A DNA stretch of 64,000 nt from contig NC_092680.1 of NCBI RefSeq assembly GCF_964355755.1, positions 10,891,001 to 10,955,000 of the forward strand, read 5' to 3'. Position numbers and translations under genes: made by a program. The DNA is from Antedon mediterranea (Eukaryota; Echinodermata; Crinoidea; Comatulida; Antedonidae). Below, in pieces: positions 11,049 through 19,259 of this stretch (positions are counted from its first letter, which is position 1; the number at the start of each line of letters is the position of its first letter). Below the pieces are notes generated by a model. The model did not search any database. It worked only from the letters and a program-made list of their open reading frames with translations, and was not told the origin of the DNA.

Positions 11049-12290
11049 ATGATGTTAGCACAATATATTTGCAAAAATGGAAATATTATATAGCATACTT
11101 TTTTAATTTTAAACAATAGAAATTTCGACCATTTTTTGAAAAAAAATCCTATGGTCCCCCGCAGCAAAATTTTCGAAAAATTTGCCAAATTTCGACCCTT
11201 TTATTTTTTGACATAACTAGTTACGATGGCTCTATAAGATGATGCTAACACAATATATTTGCATACTCTGTCTGTATAAGATGATGTTAGCACAATATAT
11301 TTGCATAAATGGCAATATTATAGCATAATTATCGAATTTTAAAAAGTGGAAATTTTGGCAATTTTACGAAAAAAATCCTATGGTCTCCCGCAACGGAATT
11401 TTCGAAAAATTGCCAAATTTCGACACTTTTATTTTTTTTGACATAACTAGTTACGATGGCTTTATAAGATGATTCTAACACAATATACTTGCATAAATGC
11501 CAATATAATAGCATAATTATTGAATTTTAAAAAGTGGAAATTTTGGCCATTTTTCGAAAAAATTCCTATGAAATTTTCGCAAAAATGGCCAAATTTCAAA
11601 CCTTTTATTTTTTGACATAACTAGTTACTATGGCTCTATAAGATGATGTTAGCACAATATATTTCCATAAATGGCAATATTATAAATATAGCATACTTTT
11701 TTAATTTTAAAAAGTAGAAATTTTGGCAATTTTTTGAAAAAATTCCTATGGTCCCCAACAGGGAAATTTTAGCAAAAATGGCACCATTTCAAACCTTTTA
11801 TTTTTTGACATAACTAGTTACTCTGGCTGTATAAGATGATGTTAGCACAATATATTTGCATTAATGGCAATATTATAGCATAATTTTCGAATTTAAAAAA
11901 GTGTAAATTTTAGCCATTTTTCGAATAAAAATCTTATGGTCCACCGAAGGGAAATTTTCGAAAAATGGCCAAATTTAGACCCTTTTATTTTTTGACATAA
12001 CTAGTTACTATGGCTCTATAAGATGGTGTTAGCACAATATATGTGCATAAATGGCAATATTATAGCATAATTTTTGAATTTCAAAAAGTGGCAATTTTGG
12101 CAATTTTTCGAAAAAAAATTCCTATGGTCCCCCGCAGAGAAATTTTCGAAAAAACTAGTTACGATGGCTCTATAAGATGATTCTAACACAATATATTTGC
12201 ATAAATGACAATATAATAGCATAATTATTGAATTTTAAAAAGTGAAAATTTTGGTCATTTCTCGAAAAGAATTCCTATGGTCCGCCGCAG
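11049..12290 (+). repeat. satellite B, forward arm (~186-bp hairpin-bearing monomer)
   Basis: About seven units marked by CTATAAGATGATGTTAGCAC and ACATAACTAGTTAC, spaced ~155-230 bp. Most monomers carry a long inverted repeat: ...TTTTGGCCATTTTTCGAAAA... then loop TATGGTCCCCCGCA then ...TTTTCGAAAAATGGCCAAA.... The array is more diverged than satellite C. It ends inside the loop of one hairpin (CCGCCGCAG), where satellite C begins. The minus-strand frames 11329-11514 and 12016-12222 merely read through monomers. Confidence 0.9.
11904..11976. repeat. example long hairpin of satellite B monomer
   Basis: The left arm (11904-11933, AAATTTTAGCCATTTTTCGA...) and right arm (11949-11976, ...TTTTCGAAAAATGGCCAAAT) are inverted complements with a few mismatches, around a C-rich loop (TATGGTCCACCGAAG). 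The same fold recurs in most monomers in both B arms. In the unit at 11538-11596 the loop is nearly lost. Confidence 0.8.
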
Positions 12291-13044
12291 GTTTTAGACC
12301 ATTTTGAGCATTTCGACAAAACTTTTTCACACAAAACATCAAAGTGTACAGAATAGCTTCAAATCGCATTTGGAGACGTTTTAGACCATTTTGTGATTTT
12401 CAAAAAAACATGTTAACATAAAAACACCAAAGTGTTAAGAATAGCTTCAAATCTCCTTTGGAAACGTTTTAGACCATTTTGTGCATTTCGATGAAACTTG
12501 GTTACACAAAAACATCAAAATGCTTAAAATCACATTAGAAACCGTTTTAGACCATTTTGAGCATTTCAATACAACTTTTCACACAAAAACACCAAAGTGC
12601 TAAAGTAGCTTCAAATCGTATTTAAAAACGTTTTAGACCATTTTGAGCATTTCAACAAAACTTTTTCACACAAAACATTAAAGTGTACAGAATAACTTCA
12701 AATCGCATTTGGAGACGTTTTAGACCATTTTGTGATTTTCCAAAAAACTTGTTAACATAAAAACACCAACGTGCTAAGAGTAGCTTCAAATTGTATTTAA
12801 AAACGTTTTAGTCCATTTTGAGCATTTCGACAAAACTTTTTCACATAAAACATGAAAGTGTACAGAATAGCTTCAAATCACATTTGGAGACGTTTAGACC
12901 ATTTTGTGATTTTCCAAAAAACTTGTTAACATAAAAACACCAACGTGCTAAGAGTAGCTTCAAATTGTATTTAAAAACGTTTTAGACCATTTTGAGCATT
13001 TCGACAAAACTTTTTCATACAAAACACCAAAGTGCTAAGAATAG
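12291..13044 (-). repeat. satellite C block, inverted, between the two satellite B arms
   Basis: About nine monomers of satellite C on the minus strand, recognised by CGTTTTAGACCATTTTG, the complement of the invariant core CAAAATGGTCTAAAACG. Two neighbouring three-monomer stretches (starting near 12610 and 12790) are close copies. It is more diverged than the main array, consistent with an edge or relict position. Confidence 0.92.
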
Positions 13045-13727
13045 TGCTATAATATTGCCATTTATACACATATATTTTGCTAACATCATCTTATAGAGCC
13101 ATAGTAACTAGTTATGTCAAAAAATAAAGGGTTGAAATTTGGCCATTTTTAGAAAATTTTCCTGCGGGGGACCATAGGAATTTTTTCCAAAAATGTCAAA
13201 AATTCCCACTTTTTAAAATTCAATAATTATGCTATAATATTTCCATTTATGCAAATATATTGTGCTAACATCATCTTATAGGGCCATAGTAACTAGTTAT
13301 GTCAAAAAATTAAAGGGACAAAATTTGGAAATTTTTTCGAAAATTTTCCTCTGTGAGACCATAGGAATTTTTTCGAAAAATGGCAAAAATTTCCACTTTT
13401 CAAAATTCGAAAAGTATGCTATAATGTTGCCATTTATACAGATATATTTTGCTAACATCGCCTTATAGAGCCATCGTAACTAGTTATGTCAAAATATAAA
13501 AGGGTCAAAATTTAACAATTTCGCGGGGGACCATAGGAATTTTTTCGAAAAATGGCAAAAATTTCCACTTTTTTAAATTCAATAATTATGCTATAATATT
13601 GCCATTTATGCACATATATTGTGCTAACATCATCTTATAGAGATATAGCAACTAGTTATGTCAAAAAAAAGGGACAAAAAATGGAAACATTTTCCACTTT
13701 TTAAAATTAAATAATTATGCTACAATA

Positions 13728-13785
13728 TTTATTTTATTTTTTATTTTATTTTATGTCTTTAGGCACTGTGGCCAAGGATTATTTC
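13728..13785. repeat. (ATTTT)n-rich insertion in satellite B
   Basis: Low-complexity TTTATTTTATTTT run followed by ATGTCTTTAGGCACTGTGG, absent from the other monomers. It is a short foreign or expanded segment of unknown origin. Confidence 0.6.
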
Positions 13786-14171
13786 CATATTTATACAGAT
13801 ATATTTTGCTAACATCAACTTATAGAGCCATAGTAACTAGTTATTTCAAAAAATAAAAGGTTTGAAATTTCGCCATTTTTACGAAAATTTCCCTGCGGGG
13901 AACCATACGATTATTTTCGAAAAATGGCAAACATGTCCAATTTTTTATATTCTATATTTAGGCTATAATATTGCCATTTATGCACATATATTGTGCTAAC
14001 ATCATCTTATAGAGCAACAGCAACTACTTATGTCAAAATATAAAAGGGTCGAAAACGACCAAAATTTTCAACTTTTACAATTCAATAATTAGAATATAAT
14101 ATTGCCATTTATGCACATATATTGTGTTAACATCATCTTATAGAGCCATAGTAACTAGTTATGTCAAAAAA

Positions 14172-14370
14172 CAAGGCCAACAACAATAAGTTGCGTGCTC
14201 TAAGAAATAAATGAACTTTCAAAAAGTAATGTACTTTAAAACTTTTCTGTACATCAAAACAGTTCAAAAAGTACAGAAAAGCGATAAAACGCAAAGTGAT
14301 ACCGGACCGACAGACAGACCGACAGACCGACCGACATAGTGAACTGTAGAGTCGCGTCCACGCGACTAAT
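14172..14370. mobile_element. ~200-bp hairpin-rich insertion with (CCGA/CAGA)n, SINE- or MITE-like, unclassified
   Basis: Interrupts one satellite B monomer between GTCAAAAAA and TAAAAGGTTTGA. It contains three inverted repeats: AAAGTA/TACTTT (14223-14237), an 11-bp stem CTTTTCTGTAC/GTACAGAAAAG (14242-14252 and 14271-14281), and AGTCGCGT-CC-ACGCGACT (14350-14367). A CCGA/CAGA tetranucleotide run lies at 14301-14338. There is no coding potential. The combination suggests a short non-autonomous mobile sequence, but clean target-site duplications could not be seen. Confidence 0.55.
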
Positions 14371-15020
14371 AAAAGGTTTGAAGGTTGGCCATTTTTGCGA
14401 AAATTTCCCTGCGGGGGACCATAGGAATTTTTTCGAAAAATGGCAAAAATTTCCAATTTTTAAAATTCAAAAATTATGCTATAATATTGCCATTTATGCA
14501 AATATATTGTGCTAACATCATATTATAGAGCCATAGTAACTAGTTATGTCAAAAAATAAAAGGATCAACATTTGGCCATTTTTCGAAAATTTTCCTGCTG
14601 GGGATCATAGGAATTTTTTCGAAAAATGGCCAAAATTTCCACTTTTTAAAATACAGTAATTATGCTATAATATTGGCATTTATGCAAATATATTGTGTTA
14701 ACATCATCCTATAGAGAAATAGCAGCTAGTTATGTCAAAAAAATAAAAGGGTCGAAAAATTTCCAAAAATTTCCACTTTTTAAAATTCAATAATTATGCT
14801 ATAATATTGCCATTTTTGCAAATATATTGTGCTAACATCATCTTATAGAGCCATAGTAACTAGTTATGTTAAAAAATAAAAGGTTTGAAATTTTAAAAAG
14901 GGTCGAAATTTAACAATTTATCGAAAATTTTGCTGCTGGGGACCATAGGAATTTTGTCGAAAAAATGGCCAAAATTTCCACTTTTTAAAATTCAGAAATT
15001 ATTCTATAATATTGCAATTT

Positions 15021-15385
15021 ATGCCGCAAGAGGCCAGACGGAAAAATACAATAGACACCTACTTGGATGGAAATTGTCATATTTATTTAAATGACGAAAC
15101 ACATAATAGTATATTTATAATAATAGAGTTGTAATAATGGGGCAGCCCATAACTAATTTAGTTCCATCTAAGACGTATACATAATGTATGGGCTGTCCCT
15201 ATCAAGTGTACCGTATATGTACGGACAATAACTACTACTAACTAAACACCTTGGTTATTACATAAAATCACATAAATATATATTGAATGTTAAATATAAT
15301 ATGCATGGTTATCAAGAATCCAAAGATTAACTTGACTTACTAAACTAAAACTAATTAAAATACAAGTTTGATGGGTGAACATGCC
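15021..15385 (-). repeat. split direct repeat B2 (3' end of YR element)
   Basis: A 365-bp copy nearly identical to 15610-15976, from ATGCCGCAAGAGGCCAGACG to GGGTGAACATGCC. It has only scattered differences, for example ACCTACTTGG against ACCAACTTGG and GACGAAAC against GACAAAAC. It abuts satellite B; TTTATGC occurs in both the satellite and the repeat, so the border is uncertain by a few bases. Confidence 0.9.
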
Positions 15386-15609
15386 CAAGTAATGTAAACT
15401 TCAAACACTGGTGGAAGCAGGGGAGGACGGTGGGTAAATCTTTAAACACGTCTACTCCGGATGGATGCTAAAAGCGAAAGGACACATACACCACGCGGAT
15501 GTATCAAATTCCCCACGTTACCCGCCGCAGCCCACCACGTGATGACGTAGAGCCCCGCCCTCCTGCGGCACAAATTCATCTTTCTACCCAGGCTCGAAAA
15601 ATGTGTTTT
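15386..15609 (-). repeat. A2 segment of the split direct repeat
   Basis: A 224-bp relatively GC-rich segment between the two B copies (contains GGTGGAAGCAGGGGAGGACG and CACCACGTGATGACGTAGAG). In split-repeat elements this is the copy of the 5' terminal repeat A1. No partner is found in the window, which supports 5' truncation. The overlapping frames 15442-15669 and 15499-15717 show no protein features. Confidence 0.75.
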
Positions 15610-15976
15610 ATGCCGCAAGAGGCCAGACGGAAAAATACAATAGACACCAACTTGGATGGAAATTGTCATATTTATTTAAATGACAAAACACATAATAGCA
15701 TATTATATAATAAATAGAGTTGTAATAATGGGGCAACCCATAACTAATTTAGTTCCATCTAAGACGTATACATAATGTATGGGCTGCCCCTATCAAGTGT
15801 ACCGTATATGTACGGACAATAACTCCTACTAACTAAACACCTTGGTCATTACATAAAATCACATAAATATATATTGAATGTTAAATATAATATGCATGGT
15901 TATCAAGAATCCAAAGATTAACTTGACTTACTAAACTAAAACTAATTAAAATACAAGTTTGCTGGGTGAACATGCC
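15610..15976 (-). repeat. split direct repeat B1 (internal copy)
   Basis: A 367-bp copy adjacent to the coding part. High similarity to B2 indicates the element is recent, although its RT frame is broken. Confidence 0.9.
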
Positions 15977-16119
15977 ACAAACCCGGCAAACAAAGAGGGT
16001 TACCACCCAGACAAACAAACATCAAAAAATATCTGAAGCTAAGCTTGACAGATAGGACCAACAGAAACCAACTTGTCTCGCGAGGCCAAGCTCGAACAAT
16101 CCGAAACACGAAAGCGTTT
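15977..16119 (-). other. 3' untranslated spacer of YR element
   Basis: 143 bp between the recombinase stop and repeat B1, with no ORF or repeat seen. Confidence 0.6.
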
Positions 16120-17094
16120 CTATATGGAAAATGATTGGATTCTTATGTAATTTTGTACGGCCTTAGAATTCCATCGCCCAAATTGTTGTATAGTGTTCTC
16201 CGCTAAACCCAGGGAAGCAGCATGAGTTGCGGCGCCGATACGAAAACTATGACATTTATATAATGTAGGGTCAAGACCAATGAAACAAATCGCCTCTTTT
16301 AGTTTTGCGTATATGAACCGAGCCGCAATCGGCCGACCGTCCATATGTTGGAACAAAGGACCAGAGGTATGCCGAAAATGTTTGGTGTAATCTTGTAAAC
16401 ATTTTACTGGACAGAACCGATCGCCCGTAGCACTATTGAATGAAATGTCGATAGGGGGCTTACCTACGCCGGTTTTGTGATGGTATATAGTTAAGGACGC
16501 TGAATTACCAGAAAGACATAGATCACTGCGTTGCACGACCTTCTTATCCGCGTCCCCTTTTCCTACGGCCAATTCACCAATCCGGAAGAACCCTGGGAAA
16601 GCGGTAAGGAAAAAGGCCCTGAAAAGTAATCTATAAGAAAAACTGGGTTCGATCGACTCTAGACACGCTAACAATTTAGTCAAAATTTCTGCAGTGATAG
16701 GCAAGCGTACATCTGGACGATCCGAAGCATAATGCACGCCACGTAAAATTTTTACAACCAAAAACGAATTACAAGGATCGGGTAATTCTGCTAGTTTGTG
16801 TATAAAAGAGACGGACGAAATGATAGACGAAATCGTTCTAGGTGCATATTGTAGGCCATGTAAATGTGCCACAAAGTTGCATACCGTAGCCGGGTTTACA
16901 GGGAGCTGAACGGGTTTTCCCAACCATGATGCCAACTTTTGAATATTGCGTTGATACGCCTTAACCGTGGCTGGCACCAATGACGGGTGAATGAGTGTTG
17001 TAGCTTCACAGCTAAGGGGTACCATGTTGTTTGCAGAACACACAACACTTGTAAATAGGAATAAATTAAATATAAATGTGGTAGGACGGAACAT
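16120..17094 (-). CDS. tyrosine recombinase (integrase) of YR retrotransposon
   Basis: Inserts the circular DNA copy of the element by site-specific strand exchange through a tyrosine nucleophile. The 324 residues include an N-terminal SAM-like core-binding region (~40-115, VKAYQRNIQKLASWLG) and a catalytic domain (~130-318). All expected catalytic positions are present: R171 (FFRIGEL), K207 (HHKTG), H282 and R285 (HSFR), W308 in the second His/Trp position (GRWNS) and Y316 (QNYIR). The first ~30 residues are hydrophobic and not conserved-looking. The frame is open upstream to a TAA at 17149-17151 that also ends RNase H, so the ATG at 17094 may not be the native start and the domain may belong to a longer polyprotein. 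The domain itself has no internal stop. Confidence 0.88.
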   Translation of the reverse strand: MFRPTTFIFNLFLFTSVVCSANNMVPLSCEATTLIHPSLVPATVKAYQRNIQKLASWLGKPVQLPVNPATVCNFVAHLHGLQYAPRTISSIISSVSFIHKLAELPDPCNSFLVVKILRGVHYASDRPDVRLPITAEILTKLLACLESIEPSFSYRLLFRAFFLTAFPGFFRIGELAVGKGDADKKVVQRSDLCLSGNSASLTIYHHKTGVGKPPIDISFNSATGDRFCPVKCLQDYTKHFRHTSGPLFQHMDGRPIAARFIYAKLKEAICFIGLDPTLYKCHSFRIGAATHAASLGLAENTIQQFGRWNSKAVQNYIRIQSFSI

Positions 17095-17148
17095 GAATTG
17101 GATTTGGACTAATAGAAGGAAAGGATTCCAGAGCCGCTGTAAAATTTT

Positions 17149-17571
17149 TTACGCCAACACGTTATATACTCCAGGAATATGCATTGCACGGAATTGTATG
17201 TTATACTGGAGGCATATAAATACTAACCGCCGAATAAGACGCATAAGCGTTTTGTCTTTAGCAGATTTCTTATTGATAACAGCCACAACAGCTGAATTAT
17301 CACAACGAAACAAAATGCGGCGATTAGCAAGCTCATGCCCCCATATTTCTAGGGCAATAACAATTGGAAATAACTCCAAAACAGCGATCGAAAAACCTAC
17401 AAAGTCAGACCCCCAGTCGATGTAAAACCATCTGTCGCAAAATACTGCGGCGCAACCAAAAGACGCAGCTGCATCGGAGAATAAGCGCAGTGTCGAAGAA
17501 TTTAGCCATTTTTCTAGAAGGATAAGGGCTTTTCCATTAAAAGATTCAAGGAATGTTAGCCATATCCGCAA
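17149..17571 (-). pseudogene. RNase H domain of the YR retrotransposon (fragment)
   Basis: Degrades the RNA strand during reverse transcription. Visible catalytic-type residues, counted from the codon at 17571 (TTG, not a true start): D33 (LFSDAAAS), E66 (LELFPIVIALEIWG) and D91 (FRCDNSAVVAVINK). Family members continue with HxPGxxNVxAD, the last Asp being the fourth metal ligand. Here the sequence reads HIPGVYNVLA and then TAA (17149-17151), exactly where that Asp would be. The recombinase lies in the same frame 19 codons later. An in-frame TAA at 17593-17595 separates this part from the RT connection segment. Both stops look like nonsense mutations in one RT-RNase H (possibly -YR) frame. 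Confidence 0.8.
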
Positions 17572-17595
17572 ATCGTCCTTAACTCCATGAGTTTA

Positions 17596-17757
17596 GCAAA
17601 TGAAATGAGATGGATGTTTAGCTAATGACAGGAGGTTTATCATACGGCGTAAAAACGCCCTACCCGGCACTACCACACTACAAGCGTAATTAAGCAGGCC
17701 AACCATTGATTGCATATTGCGCAGTGTGACTTTTTTTCTATTTAAAAATTCAGTTAT
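17596..17757 (-). pseudogene. RT-RNase H connection segment, out of frame with the RT part
   Basis: Translates as KITEFLNRKK... and GLLNYACSVVVPGRAFLRRM, a stretch typical of the RT thumb/connection of DIRS/Ngaro elements. It is in frame with the RNase H piece, ends at the TAA at 17593-17595 (after HFIC), and is shifted by one base relative to the RT frame, which closes at 17754-17756. It shows that the three pieces were one continuous frame. Confidence 0.75.
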
Positions 17758-18458
17758 TTTGTTACAGTTTTTTCAATCTTAGGTAACGGGAGGCGACATT
17801 CCATCAAGACTGTGTCCACCTCAATCCCGTATATTGTAATGACATTAGTCGGAGTTACAGTCTTAGACGCCTTTATAGGAACCCCGATCTTGTCGCAAAG
17901 ATATAAAAGTTGAGACAGTGCGTTGTGGCAGTCATTAGAATCTTTAGGGCCGACGAAGAAAGAATCATCCAGAATATGGGATACATCCCTTACATTAAAT
18001 TTATTAAGCAGTATCCATACTAACGCTTTACTAAATGATTCGAAAATATTGCATGAGCCACTGGCGCCCATAGGCAGACACCGGTCATAAAAGAACCTGC
18101 CGTCCCAAGAAAACCCCAGCAAATGGTAATCATCTGGGTGAATGGGGATAATTCTGAAGGCGTCTTCTATGTCGGTCTTAGACATTAATGCCCTAGGTCC
18201 ATTTGTTAATACTAATCTAACTACATCATCGATTGTGTCGTAGGAAACCTGTGAAACATCATGTGGAATCCCTGAGTTGACCGAAGCCCCCCGGGGGTAC
18301 GGCAGGTCCTGGATAATGCGATATTTGCCTAATTCAGCTTTGGGACACATCCACGTCAAATAGTGATAATGGGAAATTAAGTTTTCCGAGAGCCTTTTTA
18401 ATTTAAAAGTTAGCCAGAGCCTTTTTTGATAGGCTATAAATAGAAAGTTACAGAACAT
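17754..18458 (-). pseudogene. reverse transcriptase domain of the YR retrotransposon, 5'-truncated
   Basis: RNA-directed DNA polymerase core. Of 234 codons, homology begins near residue 36 (WMCPKAELGKYRIIQDLPYP). Key motifs: GASVNSGIP (57-65), SKTDIEDAFRIIPIHPDDY (93-111, catalytic D96), LPMGASGSCNIFE (128-140) and HILDDSFF (161-168, catalytic D164/D165). The xLDD form is usual for DIRS/Ngaro RTs. The first ~35 residues do not look like RT, and no gag or leader follows upstream, so the 5' end is lost near 18360-18460. The frame ends prematurely at a frameshift near 17757. Confidence 0.85.
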
Positions 18459-18780
18459 TTCGAGCGACGCGAGTTCTGACTTCCGTATTTTATAGGCTGT
18501 CTAAATTTCCTTTTTAACTCGTTTATATTAAATTATATTGCTGTTTAATTGATTTCTGTGTATTAGGAATATTTATATTAAACAAAAACCACAACAGTAC
18601 CAATTTTTGTTGATTATGGATTCATTTATTCGAATTCTAAGATAAACGTCTAAGCCAAGTGTAAGCGTAAACAAAGCGAGTCATACGACGAAAACAAGAA
18701 AGTGAAAACTAACTAGTTTGTTAGAATAGTTAACATTAATTTGGAATTTTTAAATGAAATTCTGAAAACGGTATAACCGT
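18459..18780. other. unassigned AT-rich segment between YR element and satellite C
   Basis: About 320 bp with no ORF, repeat or RNA feature that I can support. It could be a decayed 5' part of the YR element or host flank. It does not match the A2 repeat segment. Confidence 0.5.
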
Positions 18781-19259
18781 TTTATGATTTTCGAAAAAAC
18801 TTGTTAACACAAAAACACAAAAGTGCTTAGAATAGCTTCAAATCGCATTTGGAGACGTTTTAGATCATTTTGTGCATTTCAATGAAACTTGGTTACACAA
18901 AAACATCAAAGTGCTTAAAATCACATTAGAAACCGTTTTAGACCATTTTGAGCAATTCAAAAAAACTTTTCACACAAAAACATCAAAGAGCACAAAATAG
19001 CTTAATATCGTATTTAAAAACGTTTAAGACCATTTTTTAGCATTTCGACAAATCTTTTTCACACAAAACATCAAAGTGTACAAAAAAGCTTAAAATCGCA
19101 TTTGGAGACGTTTTAGACCATTTTGTGATTTTCGAAAAAAACTTTTTAACATAAAAACACCAAAGTGCTAAGAATAGCTTCAAATCGCATTTGGAGACGT
19201 TTTAGACCATTTTGGGCATTTCAATGAAACTTGGTTACACAAAAACATAAAAGTGCTTA
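18781..19259 (-). repeat. satellite C, inverted leading block
   Basis: About five to six monomers on the minus strand (CGTTTTAGACCATTTTG), more diverged than the main array. It meets the plus-oriented array head-on at 19259/19260 (AGTGCTTAA|CAAGTTTTTTCG). The junction joins the middle of one monomer type to the end of another, with TTAA shared by both. Confidence 0.9.

Larger units (their letters stand above)
13045..15020 (-). repeat. satellite B, inverted arm
   Basis: About ten ~186-bp monomers in opposite orientation to 11049-12290, marked by AACATCATCTTATAGAGCCATAG and AACTAGTTATGTCAAAAAATAAA (near 13090, 13276, 13463, 13635, 13820, 14009, 14143, 14526, 14712, 14845). Two insertions interrupt it (near 13728-13785 and 14172-14370). 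It ends at ATTTATG, where the YR retrotransposon repeat begins. The plus-strand frame 13262-13468 and minus-strand frame 14133-14456 are satellite read-through. Confidence 0.9.
15021..18458 (-). mobile_element. YR retrotransposon (Ngaro/DIRS-like), 5'-truncated, partly decayed
   Basis: Read on the minus strand the order is reverse transcriptase, RNase H, tyrosine recombinase, then a repeat block B1-A2-B2. That order with split direct repeats is the hallmark of Ngaro/PAT-type YR retrotransposons, which integrate by recombinase through a circular intermediate and make no target duplication. No methyltransferase domain fits in the 54 bp between RNase H and YR, which favours an Ngaro-like type over DIRS1. 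The 5' repeat A1, gag and the start of the RT are missing: nothing after ~18460 matches the A2 segment. The RT/RNase H frame has one frameshift and stops, so this copy is not autonomous. Confidence 0.85.

Noticed and set aside
14133-14456. 107-codon minus-strand frame with RSVCRSVCRS repeats
   Set aside because: The repeats translate the CCGA/CAGA tetranucleotide run, and the rest is satellite B read-through.
15386-15609. A real gene in the GC-richer 224-bp segment
   Set aside because: The overlapping frames on both strands extend into the direct repeats and lack domains; position between two B copies marks it as the A part of a split repeat.
16991-17425. 144-codon plus-strand frame
   Set aside because: It lies antisense to the recombinase and RNase H, which have clear motifs on the minus strand; no independent features.
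18459-18780. 5' repeat A1 of the YR element
   Set aside because: Compared with 15386-15609 on both strands by eye, no matching run was found; the element is taken as 5'-truncated.
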